Source: Histidinibacterium aquaticum (GTDB taxonomy: Bacteria > Pseudomonadota > Alphaproteobacteria > Rhodobacterales > Rhodobacteraceae). From it: 64,000 nt of DNA. The first letter of the stretch is position 1; the number at the start of each line of letters is the position of its first letter. The DNA lies in assembly GCF_008710275.1 (NCBI RefSeq), contig NZ_VYQE01000007.1, forward strand, positions 62,001 to 126,000. The letters are read 5' to 3'. The notes beneath the pieces are model-generated. The model saw only the letters and a list, made by a program, of their open reading frames with translations. It did not search any database and had not been told where the DNA came from. The translations under genes and the position numbers were made by a program. Shown piece by piece: positions 1 through 9,434 of the stretch.

Positions 1-1
1 G

Positions 2-754
2 TTCGACCAGTTCATCTCGTCGGGCGAGCGCAAGTGGCTGCGGATGTCGGGACTCGTCATGCTCCTGCCCCACGGCTACGAGGGCCAGGGCCCCGAGCAC
101 TCCTCGGCCCGGCTCGAGCGGTTCCTGCAGCAGTGCGCCGAGGATAACTGGATCGTCGCGAACTGCACGACGCCGGCGAACTACTTCCACATCCTGCGCC
201 GCCAGCTGCACCGCAGCTTCCGCAAGCCGCTGGTGCTGATGACGCCCAAGTCGCTTCTGCGCCACAAGCTCGCGGTCTCGTCCAAGGAGATGTTCCTGGA
301 AGGCTCCTCCTTCCACCGCGTCCTCTGGGACGACGCCGAAAAGGGCAACTCCGACACCGAGCTGAAGCCCGACGACCAGATCAAGCGCGTCGTCATGTGC
401 TCGGGCAAGGTCTACTACGACCTGCTGGAAGAGCGCGACGCGCGCGGCATCGACGACGTCTACATCATGCGCTTCGAGCAGTTCTATCCCTTCCCGGCCC
501 AGGCCGCGGTGAAGGAGCTGCAGCGCTTCGAGAAGGCAGAGATGATCTGGTGCCAGGAAGAGCCCAAGAACCAGGGCGGCTGGAGCTTCATCGAGCCCAA
601 CATCGAATGGGTCCTGTCGCGTCTCGACGCCGCCCACCCGCGCCCGCGCTACGTGGGCCGGCCCGCCTCGGCCTCGCCGGCGACCGGCCTCGCGTCCCAG
701 CACAAGAAGCAACAGCAGGCGCTCGTCGACGAAGCGCTCACGATCGAAGGATAA
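2..754 (+). CDS. sucA: 2-oxoglutarate dehydrogenase E1 component, C-terminal part
   Basis: This is the last roughly 250 residues of the E1 subunit of the 2-oxoglutarate dehydrogenase complex, which decarboxylates 2-oxoglutarate with thiamine diphosphate and passes the succinyl group to the lipoyl arm of SucB in the TCA cycle. The frame is open from base 2, so the gene is cut by the window edge. It shows the SucA-type segment LPHGYEGQGPEHSSARLERF, then the C-terminal transketolase-like domain with MTPKSLLRH and the conserved end containing EEPKNQGGW. The stop at 752-754 is 6 bases before the sucB start, so the two are one operon. Recognition is firm; only the N-terminus is missing. Confidence 0.96.
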   Translation, partial: FDQFISSGERKWLRMSGLVMLLPHGYEGQGPEHSSARLERFLQQCAEDNWIVANCTTPANYFHILRRQLHRSFRKPLVLMTPKSLLRHKLAVSSKEMFLEGSSFHRVLWDDAEKGNSDTELKPDDQIKRVVMCSGKVYYDLLEERDARGIDDVYIMRFEQFYPFPAQAAVKELQRFEKAEMIWCQEEPKNQGGWSFIEPNIEWVLSRLDAAHPRPRYVGRPASASPATGLASQHKKQQQALVDEALTIEG

Positions 755-760
755 CCGACC

Positions 761-2329
761 ATGTCCGTTGAAGTCCGCGTCCCCACCCTCGGCGAAAGCG
801 TCACCGAGGCGACGGTGGCGACCTGGTTCAAGAAGCCCGGCGACAGCGTCTCGGCCGACGAGATGCTCTGCGAACTCGAGACCGACAAGGTGACGGTCGA
901 AGTGCCCTCGCCCGCCTCCGGCAAGCTCGACGAGATCGTGGCGCAGGAGGGCGAGACCGTCGGCGTCGACGCCCTGCTCGCCAACATCGCCGAGGAAGGC
1001 CACGCCGGCGCCTCCACCGATATCCACGAGCGCAAGGGCGCCGCGCCCGCCGACGAGACGGAGGATGCGCCCAAGGAGGGCAACGCCCAGGTCGAGGAGA
1101 GCGCGGGCGGCGAGACGATGGACGTCATGGTCCCCACCCTCGGCGAGAGCGTGACCGAGGCCACCGTCTCCACCTGGTTCAAGAAGCCGGGCGAATCCTT
1201 CGAGGCCGACGAGATGCTCTGCGAGCTCGAGACCGACAAGGTCTCGGTCGAGGTGCCCGCCCCCGCGGACGGCCAGCTCTTCGAGATCCTCGCCGAGGAA
1301 GGCTCGACGGTCGAGGCCGGCGGCAAGCTCGCCACGATGACCACCGGCGCGGGCGCCCCCGCCCCGCAGGTCGCCAAGGGCACGCCGGAGTCCACGACCG
1401 ACCAGGCCCCCGACGGCGCCACCCGCAAGGAGAGCGGCAAGAGCGACACCGAGGATGCGCCCTCGGCGAAGAAGATGATGGCCGAGAAGGGCCTGTCCTC
1501 CGACGAGGTGACCGGCACCGGCCGGGACGGGCGCATCATGAAGGAAGACGTGCTCAAGGCGCTGAGCGAGCCCAAGCAGTCCGAGGCCCCCAAGCAGGCC
1601 CCGCGCGCGCCATCGAAGCCCGAGGACGCCGACCGCGAGGAGCGGGTCAAGATGACCCGCCTGCGCCAGACCATCGCCCGCCGCCTGAAGGAGGCGCAGA
1701 ACACCGCCGCCATGCTGACCACCTACAACGAGGTTGACATGACCGGCGTCATGGACCTGCGGAACGAGTACAAGGACCTCTTCCAGAAGAAACACGGCGT
1801 GAAGCTCGGCTTCATGTCCTTCTTCGTGAAGGCCTGCTGCCACGCCCTGATGGAGGTGCCGGACGTCAACGCCGAGATCGACGGGACGGACGTGGTCTAC
1901 AAGAACTACGTGAACATGGGCATCGCCGTCGGCACGCCCAACGGCCTCGTCGTGCCCGTCGTCCGCAACGCCCACGAGAAGAGCTTCGCGGACATCGAGA
2001 AGGAGATCAACGCACTCGGCCAGAAGGGCCGTGACGGCAAGCTCTCCATGGCCGAGATGCAGGGCGGCAGCTTCACCATCTCCAACGGCGGCGTCTACGG
2101 CTCGCTCATGTCCTCGCCGATCCTGAACCCGCCGCAGTCGGGTATCCTCGGCATGCACAAGATCCAGGAGCGACCGATGGTCGTGAAGGGCCAGATCGAG
2201 GCGCGGCCGATGATGTACCTCGCCCTCAGCTACGATCACCGCATCGTCGACGGCAAGGGCGCGGTGACCTTCCTCGTCCGGGTCAAGGAAGCGCTCGAGG
2301 ACCCGCGCCGCTTGCTCATGGATCTGTGA
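761..2329 (+). CDS. sucB: Dihydrolipoyllysine succinyltransferase (E2) with two lipoyl domains
   Basis: This is the E2 core of 2-oxoglutarate dehydrogenase, transferring succinyl from lipoate to CoA. At 522 aa it is longer than the roughly 400-residue single-lipoyl enzyme of E. coli because it has two lipoyl domains: residues about 3-78 with lipoyl-lysine K43 in ETDKV, and about 120-195 with K160 in the same motif. A peripheral-subunit-binding domain follows (about 233-268, [10 protein letters not shown]...[12 protein letters not shown]), after a proline/acid-rich linker. The C-terminal catalytic domain ends with the HxxxDG motif (H493, D497). The two lipoyl domains are near duplicates at protein and DNA level. 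It lies directly after sucA; lpdA, the E3 gene, comes 1.9 kb further on. Confidence 0.97.
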   Translation: MSVEVRVPTLGESVTEATVATWFKKPGDSVSADEMLCELETDKVTVEVPSPASGKLDEIVAQEGETVGVDALLANIAEEGHAGASTDIHERKGAAPADETEDAPKEGNAQVEESAGGETMDVMVPTLGESVTEATVSTWFKKPGESFEADEMLCELETDKVSVEVPAPADGQLFEILAEEGSTVEAGGKLATMTTGAGAPAPQVAKGTPESTTDQAPDGATRKESGKSDTEDAPSAKKMMAEKGLSSDEVTGTGRDGRIMKEDVLKALSEPKQSEAPKQAPRAPSKPEDADREERVKMTRLRQTIARRLKEAQNTAAMLTTYNEVDMTGVMDLRNEYKDLFQKKHGVKLGFMSFFVKACCHALMEVPDVNAEIDGTDVVYKNYVNMGIAVGTPNGLVVPVVRNAHEKSFADIEKEINALGQKGRDGKLSMAEMQGGSFTISNGGVYGSLMSSPILNPPQSGILGMHKIQERPMVVKGQIEARPMMYLALSYDHRIVDGKGAVTFLVRVKEALEDPRRLLMDL

Positions 2330-2361
2330 GGCGGACCGGACGGGGTGAAACTCCGGGCCCC

Positions 2362-2392
2362 GGGGTCGGCGTTGTTTCGGCAACGCTGCCCC
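2362..2392 (+). terminator. Stem-loop after sucB
   Basis: GGGG and GCGTTG arms pair with CAACGC and CCCC around a TTTCGG loop, with small internal mismatches, 33 bases after the sucB stop. There is no clear T-tract, so it may be an attenuator or an mRNA-stabilising hairpin instead of a full terminator. Confidence 0.4.
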
Positions 2393-2447
2393 GACGGCCC
2401 GCAGGCCGAAGGGCACCCCGCCACCCGAACACGGAGGAGGTCGCGCC

Positions 2448-2843
2448 ATGAGCCCGGATCCCGTCCATATTCCAGAGAATTCGCCCGATGTGCAGCGCTG
2501 GGACGACCAGCGCCACGGCAAGGTCAGCTACCGCCTGCTGGTCGACGCAGACTACGGCCCCACCTCCGGCCTCGTTCAGGGGCTCTGCTACTTCGAGGAG
2601 GGCGACCGCGAGGCACTTCATCACCATGATGTGCACGAGACGGTCCACGTCGTCTCCGGCGGCGGTGTGGCCGAGTTCGAGAACAACCGCATCCCCCTCC
2701 ATCCGGGCGACACGCTCTACGTTCCACCGGGCATCCCCCATGCCTGGACCGCGATGGAAGAGAAGATGACACTGCTCTTCACCTTCGGCGCCGACCGGCT
2801 GTCCGAGGTCGCCTACCACTTCGAGGAGGAGGACGCGGCATGA
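2448..2843 (+). CDS. Small single-domain cupin protein
   Basis: A 131-residue protein with one complete cupin fold. Metal-binding motif 1 is seen as H58-H59-H60 with H63-E64, and motif 2 as PPGIPHAW with H98. Such small cupins usually bind a divalent metal and may act as enzymes or sensors; the substrate here is unknown. The start follows a strong GGAGGAGG at 2433-2440. It sits in the sucB-lpdA interval and is followed by a glycosyltransferase gene 31 bases downstream. The C-terminus is acidic (EEEDAA). Fold assignment is secure, but function is not assignable from sequence. Confidence 0.85.
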   Translation: MSPDPVHIPENSPDVQRWDDQRHGKVSYRLLVDADYGPTSGLVQGLCYFEEGDREALHHHDVHETVHVVSGGGVAEFENNRIPLHPGDTLYVPPGIPHAWTAMEEKMTLLFTFGADRLSEVAYHFEEEDAA

Positions 2844-2874
2844 CGCTCCGCGCCCAACGGTCCGGTGCGGGCGC

Positions 2875-3804
2875 ATGAGCGACGTCGTCCTCATGTCTTC
2901 GCTCCGCGACGAGGGCGCGCATGTGATCGAGTGGCTGGCCTATCACCGGGTGATCGGCCTCCGCCACGCGGTGCTCTGCACGAACGACTGCAGCGACGGC
3001 ACCGACCACCTGCTCGACCGGCTCGCAGAGGCGGGCGCGGTCACGCATCTCCGCAACGACGTTCCGCCCGGAGTTCCACCCCAGCACGCCGCCGCCAGGT
3101 TGGCACTGGCGCATCTGCGCGAAAGCGGAACGGAATGGTCCCTGCACATCGACGCGGACGAGTTTCTCAACGTAAGGCTCGGGACGGGACAGGTCGACGA
3201 CCTCCTGGACCGCGCGGGAGACGCCGATTGCATCGCGATCGGCTGGCGCAACTTCGGCGACGGAGGCCACGCGAGATGGCCCGGCGCGACCCTGCCCCAC
3301 TTCACGCGCCGGGAGAGCCCTCCGAAACCCGACGAGAGCTACTTCAAGTGCCTGTTCCGGCCGAACGCCTTCCGCGCGGCCTGGGCCCATATGCCCGCCG
3401 AGCCGGAGGGCACGCCCCGGCTGGTGAACGCCGCCGGGGATCGCCTCAAGCCCGACCAGCTCTTCTCCGACGGCCCCCGCGTCCGGTTCTTCCCGGTGCG
3501 CGATGCGCTCCGGCTCGATGACGCCTGCATCAACCACTACGGCGTCAAATCGCCCGATGTCTTCGAGATGAAGCGGGTGCGTGGCCGGGGCGAGAACACG
3601 ACGGGAAACGGAAAATACCGCGTCGGGAGCGAGTGGCACCGCCGCGCCAACCGCAACGAGGTTGAAGACCGAGCGATCCTGCGGCACTGGCCTGAGGTGG
3701 AGGCAGAGATGTCGGCCCTCCGCACCCTGCCCGGCGTCGCGGAGGCCGAGCGCCGCTGCCTCGACTGGTTCGACGCCGCCCGCCGGGAGAAGGAGCGCCC
3801 ATGA
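2875..3804 (+). CDS. Glycosyltransferase family 2-like protein
   Basis: A 309-residue protein with the layout of GT2-type transferases of the Glyco_tranf_2_4 kind. The N-terminal nucleotide-sugar region begins with SSLRDEGAHVIEWLAYHRVIG, and a DxD-type metal site lies at D93-A-D95 in HIDADEFL. The C-terminal third contains NHYGVKSPDVFEMKRVRGRG, which resembles conserved parts of related proteins. It would transfer a sugar to an unknown acceptor, possibly cell-surface polysaccharide. No signal peptide or membrane span is visible. Its stop overlaps the start of the MAPEG gene by ATGA, so the two are probably translated together. Acceptor and sugar cannot be inferred. Confidence 0.85.
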   Translation: MSDVVLMSSLRDEGAHVIEWLAYHRVIGLRHAVLCTNDCSDGTDHLLDRLAEAGAVTHLRNDVPPGVPPQHAAARLALAHLRESGTEWSLHIDADEFLNVRLGTGQVDDLLDRAGDADCIAIGWRNFGDGGHARWPGATLPHFTRRESPPKPDESYFKCLFRPNAFRAAWAHMPAEPEGTPRLVNAAGDRLKPDQLFSDGPRVRFFPVRDALRLDDACINHYGVKSPDVFEMKRVRGRGENTTGNGKYRVGSEWHRRANRNEVEDRAILRHWPEVEAEMSALRTLPGVAEAERRCLDWFDAARREKERP

Positions 3805-4226
3805 CGCCTGAACTGACCGCCCTCGCCCTCGCCGGCCTGCTTCAGGTGGTGCAGTACGTCCTGATGTCGGTGCCCGCGAACCTCGAACTGGGGCCCGGCA
3901 AGACGACATCGCCCCGCGACCCGGAGCGGCTGGAAAAACCGCTGATCGAACAGGTCAGCACCGGCACCGGCCGGCTTTTCCGGGCGCTCGACAATCATTT
4001 CGAAGGGCTGATCCTCTTCACCCTCGCGGTGGTCGTCGTCGAGCTCTCCGAGACCGGCACCCGGTTCACGGCCCTCTGCGCCTGGAGCTACCTCGCCGCG
4101 CGCGTCCTCTACGTGCCGGCCTACTACTTCGGCTGGCGTCCCTGGCGGTCGCTCATCTGGCTGGTTGGCTTTTTTGCGACGACGCTCATGCTTCTCTCTG
4201 CCATAACCCTCGAACTTGCCTTATAA
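3801..4226 (+). CDS. MAPEG family membrane protein
   Basis: A 141-residue integral membrane protein with about four hydrophobic segments: near residues 5-25, 70-88, 90-110 and 117-140. The first loop, ending in ALDNHFEGLILF, is typical of MAPEG proteins (membrane-associated proteins in eicosanoid and glutathione metabolism). Bacterial members are poorly characterised; some are glutathione-dependent. It overlaps the preceding glycosyltransferase gene by 4 bases (ATGA). A MAPEG gene just before lpdA is, to my knowledge, common in Rhodobacteraceae. The specific reaction is unknown. Confidence 0.85.
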   Translation: MTPELTALALAGLLQVVQYVLMSVPANLELGPGKTTSPRDPERLEKPLIEQVSTGTGRLFRALDNHFEGLILFTLAVVVVELSETGTRFTALCAWSYLAARVLYVPAYYFGWRPWRSLIWLVGFFATTLMLLSAITLELAL

Positions 4227-4280
4227 GAACGTTTGCACAGGCGGGGAACGCCCCGCGTACGACCAAAGGAGACACGGCAA

Positions 4281-5669
<1,389 letters not shown>

Positions 5670-5681
5670 CGATCCGGGGTG

Positions 5682-5747
5682 GGAAGGCCCTTCGAAGGGC
5701 CTTCCGCCCGCGCTGAACGCGGGCAAGGCCTTTTCAAAGGCCTTGCC
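5682..5747 (+). repeat. Three consecutive perfect stem-loops between lpdA and rpe
   Basis: Directly after lpdA lie three inverted repeats in a row. The first is a 24-base perfect palindrome (5682-5705, GGAAGGCCC arms about TTCGAA). The second is GCCCGCG/CGCGGGC with a 5-base loop (5706-5724). The third has 12-base arms beginning GGCAAGGCC with a 2-base centre (5722-5747). There is no T-tract. It probably acts as a terminator or mRNA-stabilising structure, and palindromes of this kind are often repeated in genomes of this group. Confidence 0.7.
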
Positions 5748-5800
5748 GCCCGGCCGCGCCCGTCGCGGCGGGCACCCAGGACGCCAAGGAGATGCGCCCG

Positions 5801-6484
5801 ATGAGCTTCGACCGTAACCTCAAGATCGCGCCCTCGATCCTCGCCGGGGACTTCGCGGATTTCGGCCGCGAGGTGCGCGCCATGGAATCGCAGGGCGCGG
5901 ACTGGATCCACGTCGACGTCATGGACGGCCACTTCGTCCCGAACCTCACCTTCGGGCCGCCAATGGTGAAGGCGCTGCGCCCCCATGTGACGACCCTGAT
6001 GGACGTCCACCTGATGATCGCACCGGTCGATCCCTACATCGAGGCTTTCGCGGAGGCGGCCGCCGATCGGCTCACCGCCCACGTCGAGGCCGGACCGCAC
6101 ATCCACCGGACGCTGCAGGCCATCGCCGCCGCCGGCTGCAAGGCGGGTGTCGCGATCAATCCCGGCACGCCGATGGACGCGGTCGCTCCGGTCCTGGACC
6201 TCGTCGACCTCGTCTGCGTCATGACCGTGAACCCCGGCTTCGGCGGGCAGAGCTTCATCGAGAGCCGGGTCCCCGAGATCGCCCGCCTGCGCGAGATGAT
6301 CGGCGACCGGCCCGTTCACATCGAGATCGACGGCGGCGTCGACTCCAAGACCGCGGGCCGCTGCGTCGCCGCTGGCGCTGACGTCCTCGTCGCCGGCTCG
6401 GCCGCCTTCCGCGGCGGCTCGGCCGATGCGCCGGAGGCCTACGGCAAAAATATCCGCGCGATCCGCGACGCGGCGGCGGCCTGA
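5801..6484 (+). CDS. rpe: Ribulose-phosphate 3-epimerase
   Basis: Interconverts ribulose 5-phosphate and xylulose 5-phosphate in the pentose phosphate and Calvin pathways. This TIM-barrel protein has the usual family segments in order: SILAGDFADFG, HVDVMDGHFVPNLTFG (metal and catalytic residues), MDVHLMI, MTVNPGFGGQSF (phosphate loop and catalytic region), EIDGGVD and AGADVLVAGSAAF. Two ATGs are possible, 5792 and 5801. I prefer 5801 because AAGGAG at 5786-5791 is then 9 bases away, whereas it abuts the first ATG. The product is 227 aa, a normal length. It is separated from lpdA by triple hairpins and converges on tRNA-Met. Confidence 0.96.
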   Translation: MSFDRNLKIAPSILAGDFADFGREVRAMESQGADWIHVDVMDGHFVPNLTFGPPMVKALRPHVTTLMDVHLMIAPVDPYIEAFAEAAADRLTAHVEAGPHIHRTLQAIAAAGCKAGVAINPGTPMDAVAPVLDLVDLVCVMTVNPGFGGQSFIESRVPEIARLREMIGDRPVHIEIDGGVDSKTAGRCVAAGADVLVAGSAAFRGGSADAPEAYGKNIRAIRDAAAA

Positions 6485-6529
6485 CGGCCCGCCCCGCGGG
6501 GCGTGTATCCATCGCAATCTAGGAAGATC

Positions 6530-6606
6530 TGGTAGCGTGGGGCGGACTTGAACCGCCGACCCCAGCATTATGAGTGCTGTGCTCTAACCAGCTGAGCTAC
6601 CACGCC
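6530..6606 (-). tRNA. tRNA-Met (elongator), anticodon CAT
   Basis: A complete 77-nt cloverleaf on the minus strand. The acceptor arm GGCGTGG (from 6606) pairs with CCACGCT with one G-U pair. The D arm begins GCTCAGCTGGTTAGAGC, the anticodon stem CAGCA/TGCTG encloses CTCATAA with anticodon CAT at 6570-6572, and the T arm contains GGTTCAAGTCC. The 3' CCA is encoded. The paired G1-U72 end and sequence fit elongator tRNA-Met and not the initiator, which has a C1-A72 mismatch. It is a single gene between rpe and the flavoprotein gene. Confidence 0.97.
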
Positions 6607-6708
6607 ACGCGAGGGGTCAGGTAGAGAAGGCCCGCGCGGGTGTCAATCGCAAAAGGGCGTCTTTCCGAGCCCGTTTCCCTGCGGCATGAGGGGCGCGGGA
6701 GGGACGCG

Positions 6709-8103
6709 ATGATCGACGAACTGAGAGCACTGCTGGGCCCCGACCGGGTGCTGACCGGCGCGGAGACCGCGCCCTGGGCGAGGGACTGGACCGGGCAGTA
6801 CGAAGGGCAGCCGCTGGCCGTCGCCCGCCCCGGCTCCACCGAGGAGGTAGCCGGGGTGATGCGACTGGCGGCCCGCGCCGGCTGCCCGGTGACCGCGGTC
6901 TCGGGCGGCACGGGACTCGTCGGTGGCGGGATCACCGAGGGCGGGCTGATCCTCTCCCTCGACCGGATGCGGCGGATCGGGCCGGTCAACCGCGCCGCCC
7001 GGACGGTGGAGGTCGAGGCGGGTGTCGTCCTGCAGGACCTGCACGCCGCCGCAGAGGCGGAGGGGCTGATCTTTCCCATGACCTTCGGTGCCAAGGGGTC
7101 CGCCCGGATCGGCGGGATGATCGCCACCAACGCCGGCGGCTCGAACGTGCTGCGCTACGGCTCCATGCGGCGGCTGGTGCTGGGGCTAGAAGCGGTCATG
7201 GCCGACGGCCGGGTGCTGACCCTCATGTCCGGGCTGCACAAGGACAATACCGGGCTCGACCTGCGCCAGCTCCTGATCGGCTCGGAGGGCACGCTGGGGA
7301 TCGTCACCCGCGCCACCCTCAGCCTTGCCCCCAAACCTGCCGCCTATGCCACGGCGACTGTCGGCGTTCCCTCGATGGAGGCGGGTCTCACGCTGCTGCG
7401 GCGGCTGCAGGATGCCTCGGGCGGGCAGGTCGAAGCCTTCGAGTTCATGCCCGACATCTACATCGATCGGCACGTCGCCCACGGCGGCACCCCGCCCTTC
7501 GCCGAGCGGCACCCCGTCGTGCTCCTCGTCGAGCTGGGCGCCACGGCCGCACGCGACACCGTACCGGACGCCGAGGGACGCGTCCCGCTCGACCGGCTGC
7601 TGGAAGAGGAACTCGCGGGCGCGTTCGAGGCGGAACTCGTCAGCGACGCGGTCCTCGCCGCCTCGGAGGCGCAGCGGCGCGAGATGTGGGCCCGGCGCGA
7701 GGCGGCAGCCGAGATCACCTTCACCGGCGAGCCGGTGGTCGACACCGACGTGGCCCTGCCGCTCGACCGGCTGCAGGAGTTCTTCGACCGGGTGCGGCCG
7801 GCGGTGGCGGCGCTCGATCCCGAGGCCACCGACCTCGCCGTCGGGCACCTGGGCGACGGGAACATCCACTACACGGTCTTCCCGAGCCGGAGCGAACGCG
7901 AGCATGCCGCGGCGCTTCGAGCAGCCGTCGACGATACGGCAGCGGCGCTCGGCGGCAGCTTCTCGGCCGAACACGGCATCGGCCGGTCCAAGCTCGAGAC
8001 CCTGCGGCGGCTCAAGGACCCCGCTGCGCAGGAGGCGATGCGCGCGGTGAAGGCCGCGCTCGATCCGGCCGGACTTCTGAATCCGGGGCGCACCATTCCC
8101 TGA
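6709..8103 (+). CDS. FAD-linked D-2-hydroxyacid dehydrogenase (GlcD/D2HGDH family)
   Basis: This 464-residue flavoprotein is of the VAO/PCMH type, oxidising a D-2-hydroxyacid such as D-lactate, glycolate or D-2-hydroxyglutarate. The N-terminal FAD-binding half has PGSTEEVAGVMRLA, SGGTGLVGGG and GSARIGGMIATNAGGSN, then GSEGTLGIVTRA. The C-terminal substrate domain has the metal-site histidines H380 and H387 in VGHLGDGNIH and the AEHGIG motif (E421, H422). The start at 6709 follows GGGAGGGA and gives a normal N-terminus; upstream in-frame codons add an unrelated extension. It is transcribed away from tRNA-Met. The substrate is unproven, but proximity to 2-oxoglutarate dehydrogenase makes D-2-hydroxyglutarate a reasonable guess. 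Confidence 0.9.
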   Translation: MIDELRALLGPDRVLTGAETAPWARDWTGQYEGQPLAVARPGSTEEVAGVMRLAARAGCPVTAVSGGTGLVGGGITEGGLILSLDRMRRIGPVNRAARTVEVEAGVVLQDLHAAAEAEGLIFPMTFGAKGSARIGGMIATNAGGSNVLRYGSMRRLVLGLEAVMADGRVLTLMSGLHKDNTGLDLRQLLIGSEGTLGIVTRATLSLAPKPAAYATATVGVPSMEAGLTLLRRLQDASGGQVEAFEFMPDIYIDRHVAHGGTPPFAERHPVVLLVELGATAARDTVPDAEGRVPLDRLLEEELAGAFEAELVSDAVLAASEAQRREMWARREAAAEITFTGEPVVDTDVALPLDRLQEFFDRVRPAVAALDPEATDLAVGHLGDGNIHYTVFPSRSEREHAAALRAAVDDTAAALGGSFSAEHGIGRSKLETLRRLKDPAAQEAMRAVKAALDPAGLLNPGRTIP

Positions 8104-8110
8104 GCGGCGC

Positions 8111-8180
8111 GGGGGCTCTGCCCCCGTCCACGGCCCGGGGGCCGCGGACTCCCCCGGGATATTTGATCCCAGAAGAAGGG
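8111..8180 (+). repeat. Composite intergenic repeat, copy A
   Basis: In the order read on the plus strand: hairpin 1 GGGGGCTCTGCCCCC (8111-8125), hairpin 2 CGGCCC/GGGCCG (8131-8144), then the conserved box from CCCCCGGGATATTT to CCCAGAAGAAGGG (8151-8180). It follows the stop of the flavoprotein gene by 8 bases and probably ends its transcript. The same architecture occurs near 13.3, 33.5 and 53.6 kb, and the box alone near 19.4 kb. Confidence 0.75.
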
Positions 8181-8206
8181 GCTTGCCGTGGGTGAAGCTT
8201 CGGGCG

Positions 8207-9433
8207 ATGCCAAGCGGCATGCTGCAACCGATCCGCCTGATCCTTGCCGACCCTGCCCTGCGTGTTGCGGCGGGGGCCCTGGTGCTCTTCGGCTCCTTCG
8301 CCGCCTCGATCGCGCCCTACCAGTCGCTGATCGCGATCCGGATCTTCGGCTTCTCCGACGCGGCCTACTCGGCGGTGCTGGTGCTGGCCGCCGTGATTTC
8401 CGTCGCGGGCGCGGTCGGCATCGGCGTGCTGACCGACCGGATGGCCGCCCGCAAGAAGGCCGCTCTCCTCTCCGCCCTGCTGGGCGCGGCGGCGACGGCC
8501 TGGATCCTCGCGGTTCCCGGCGCCTGGAGCTTCGCGCTCGTGCACGGGATCCTTCTGCCCATCGCCGGATCGCTCATGGGGCAGATCTTCGCGCTGGCGC
8601 GGCTGGCGGCCGGTCGACTGACACCGGATGAGCGCGACTCGGTGCTGGCCGGGATCCGGGCGCTCTTCGCCCTGCCCTTCATCGTCGTGCTGCCGCTCTG
8701 GTCGGTCGCCTTCGAGGCCGGCGCGGGCCTGCTCGCCATCTACATCGCGCTCGCCGGGCTCTGCCTCGGTATGGCGCTGCTCATTCGCGTCGCCTGGCCC
8801 GAGGACGGCGAGGGGGGATGGGAGGAAGTGCCCTCCGGCCTCAGCCTGGCCGAGTCGCTGCGCGAGATCGCCTCGGGCGGCGTGCTGCTGCGGGTAACGA
8901 TGACGGGCGCGATCAACGCGGGCGTCTTCCTCTACCTCATCGTCCTGGGCCTGATGTTCGACGAGAGCGTGGGCCGCGGCCTGGGCGACGTGGCGATCTT
9001 CGCCGGCGTCGTCGCCGGGCTCGAAGTGCCCGTGATGCTCTCGATGGGTGCGCTCCTGCGGAGGATCACGCGGCTGCAGGCCATCCTCTGGGGCGCGGCG
9101 CTCTATGCCGGTTTTCTCTTCGCCTTCCCGCTGCTGGTCGCGACGCCGCTGGTCTGGCTGCTGACGATCCCGGCGGCGATTGGCGGCGGCATCGTTCTCT
9201 CGCTGCCCATCGCCTACGTCCAGGACCTCATGGGAACACGGGCGGGCGCGGGCGGCGCGCTGCTCGCGGTGCAGAAGGTGGCGGGCGACGGGATTGCCGC
9301 CGCACTCTTCGCGGGGGCGACGCTCCTGGGGGGCTACGGCCTTGCCGCCTGGGCCGGGGGGCTCTCGATGATTCTCGGGGCGGGTGCGCTCCTGTGGCTC
9401 GACCGGCGGCGCGACCCGCTGCCGGCCGAATGA
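8207..9433 (+). CDS. Major facilitator superfamily transporter
   Basis: A 408-residue, very hydrophobic protein with about 11-12 membrane spans and the MFS motif A (GVLTDRMAARKKAALL) in the loop between spans 2 and 3. It probably exports a small solute, but the substrate cannot be told. The start is uncertain: ATG at 8207 (MPSGMLQPIRL) and ATG at 8219 both give a sensible N-terminus, and a TTG at 8183 is possible but lies just after the copy A repeat. No strong ribosome site distinguishes them. It converges with hemC, with one base between the two stop codons. Confidence 0.88.
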   Translation: MPSGMLQPIRLILADPALRVAAGALVLFGSFAASIAPYQSLIAIRIFGFSDAAYSAVLVLAAVISVAGAVGIGVLTDRMAARKKAALLSALLGAAATAWILAVPGAWSFALVHGILLPIAGSLMGQIFALARLAAGRLTPDERDSVLAGIRALFALPFIVVLPLWSVAFEAGAGLLAIYIALAGLCLGMALLIRVAWPEDGEGGWEEVPSGLSLAESLREIASGGVLLRVTMTGAINAGVFLYLIVLGLMFDESVGRGLGDVAIFAGVVAGLEVPVMLSMGALLRRITRLQAILWGAALYAGFLFAFPLLVATPLVWLLTIPAAIGGGIVLSLPIAYVQDLMGTRAGAGGALLAVQKVAGDGIAAALFAGATLLGGYGLAAWAGGLSMILGAGALLWLDRRRDPLPAE

Positions 9434-9434
9434 G

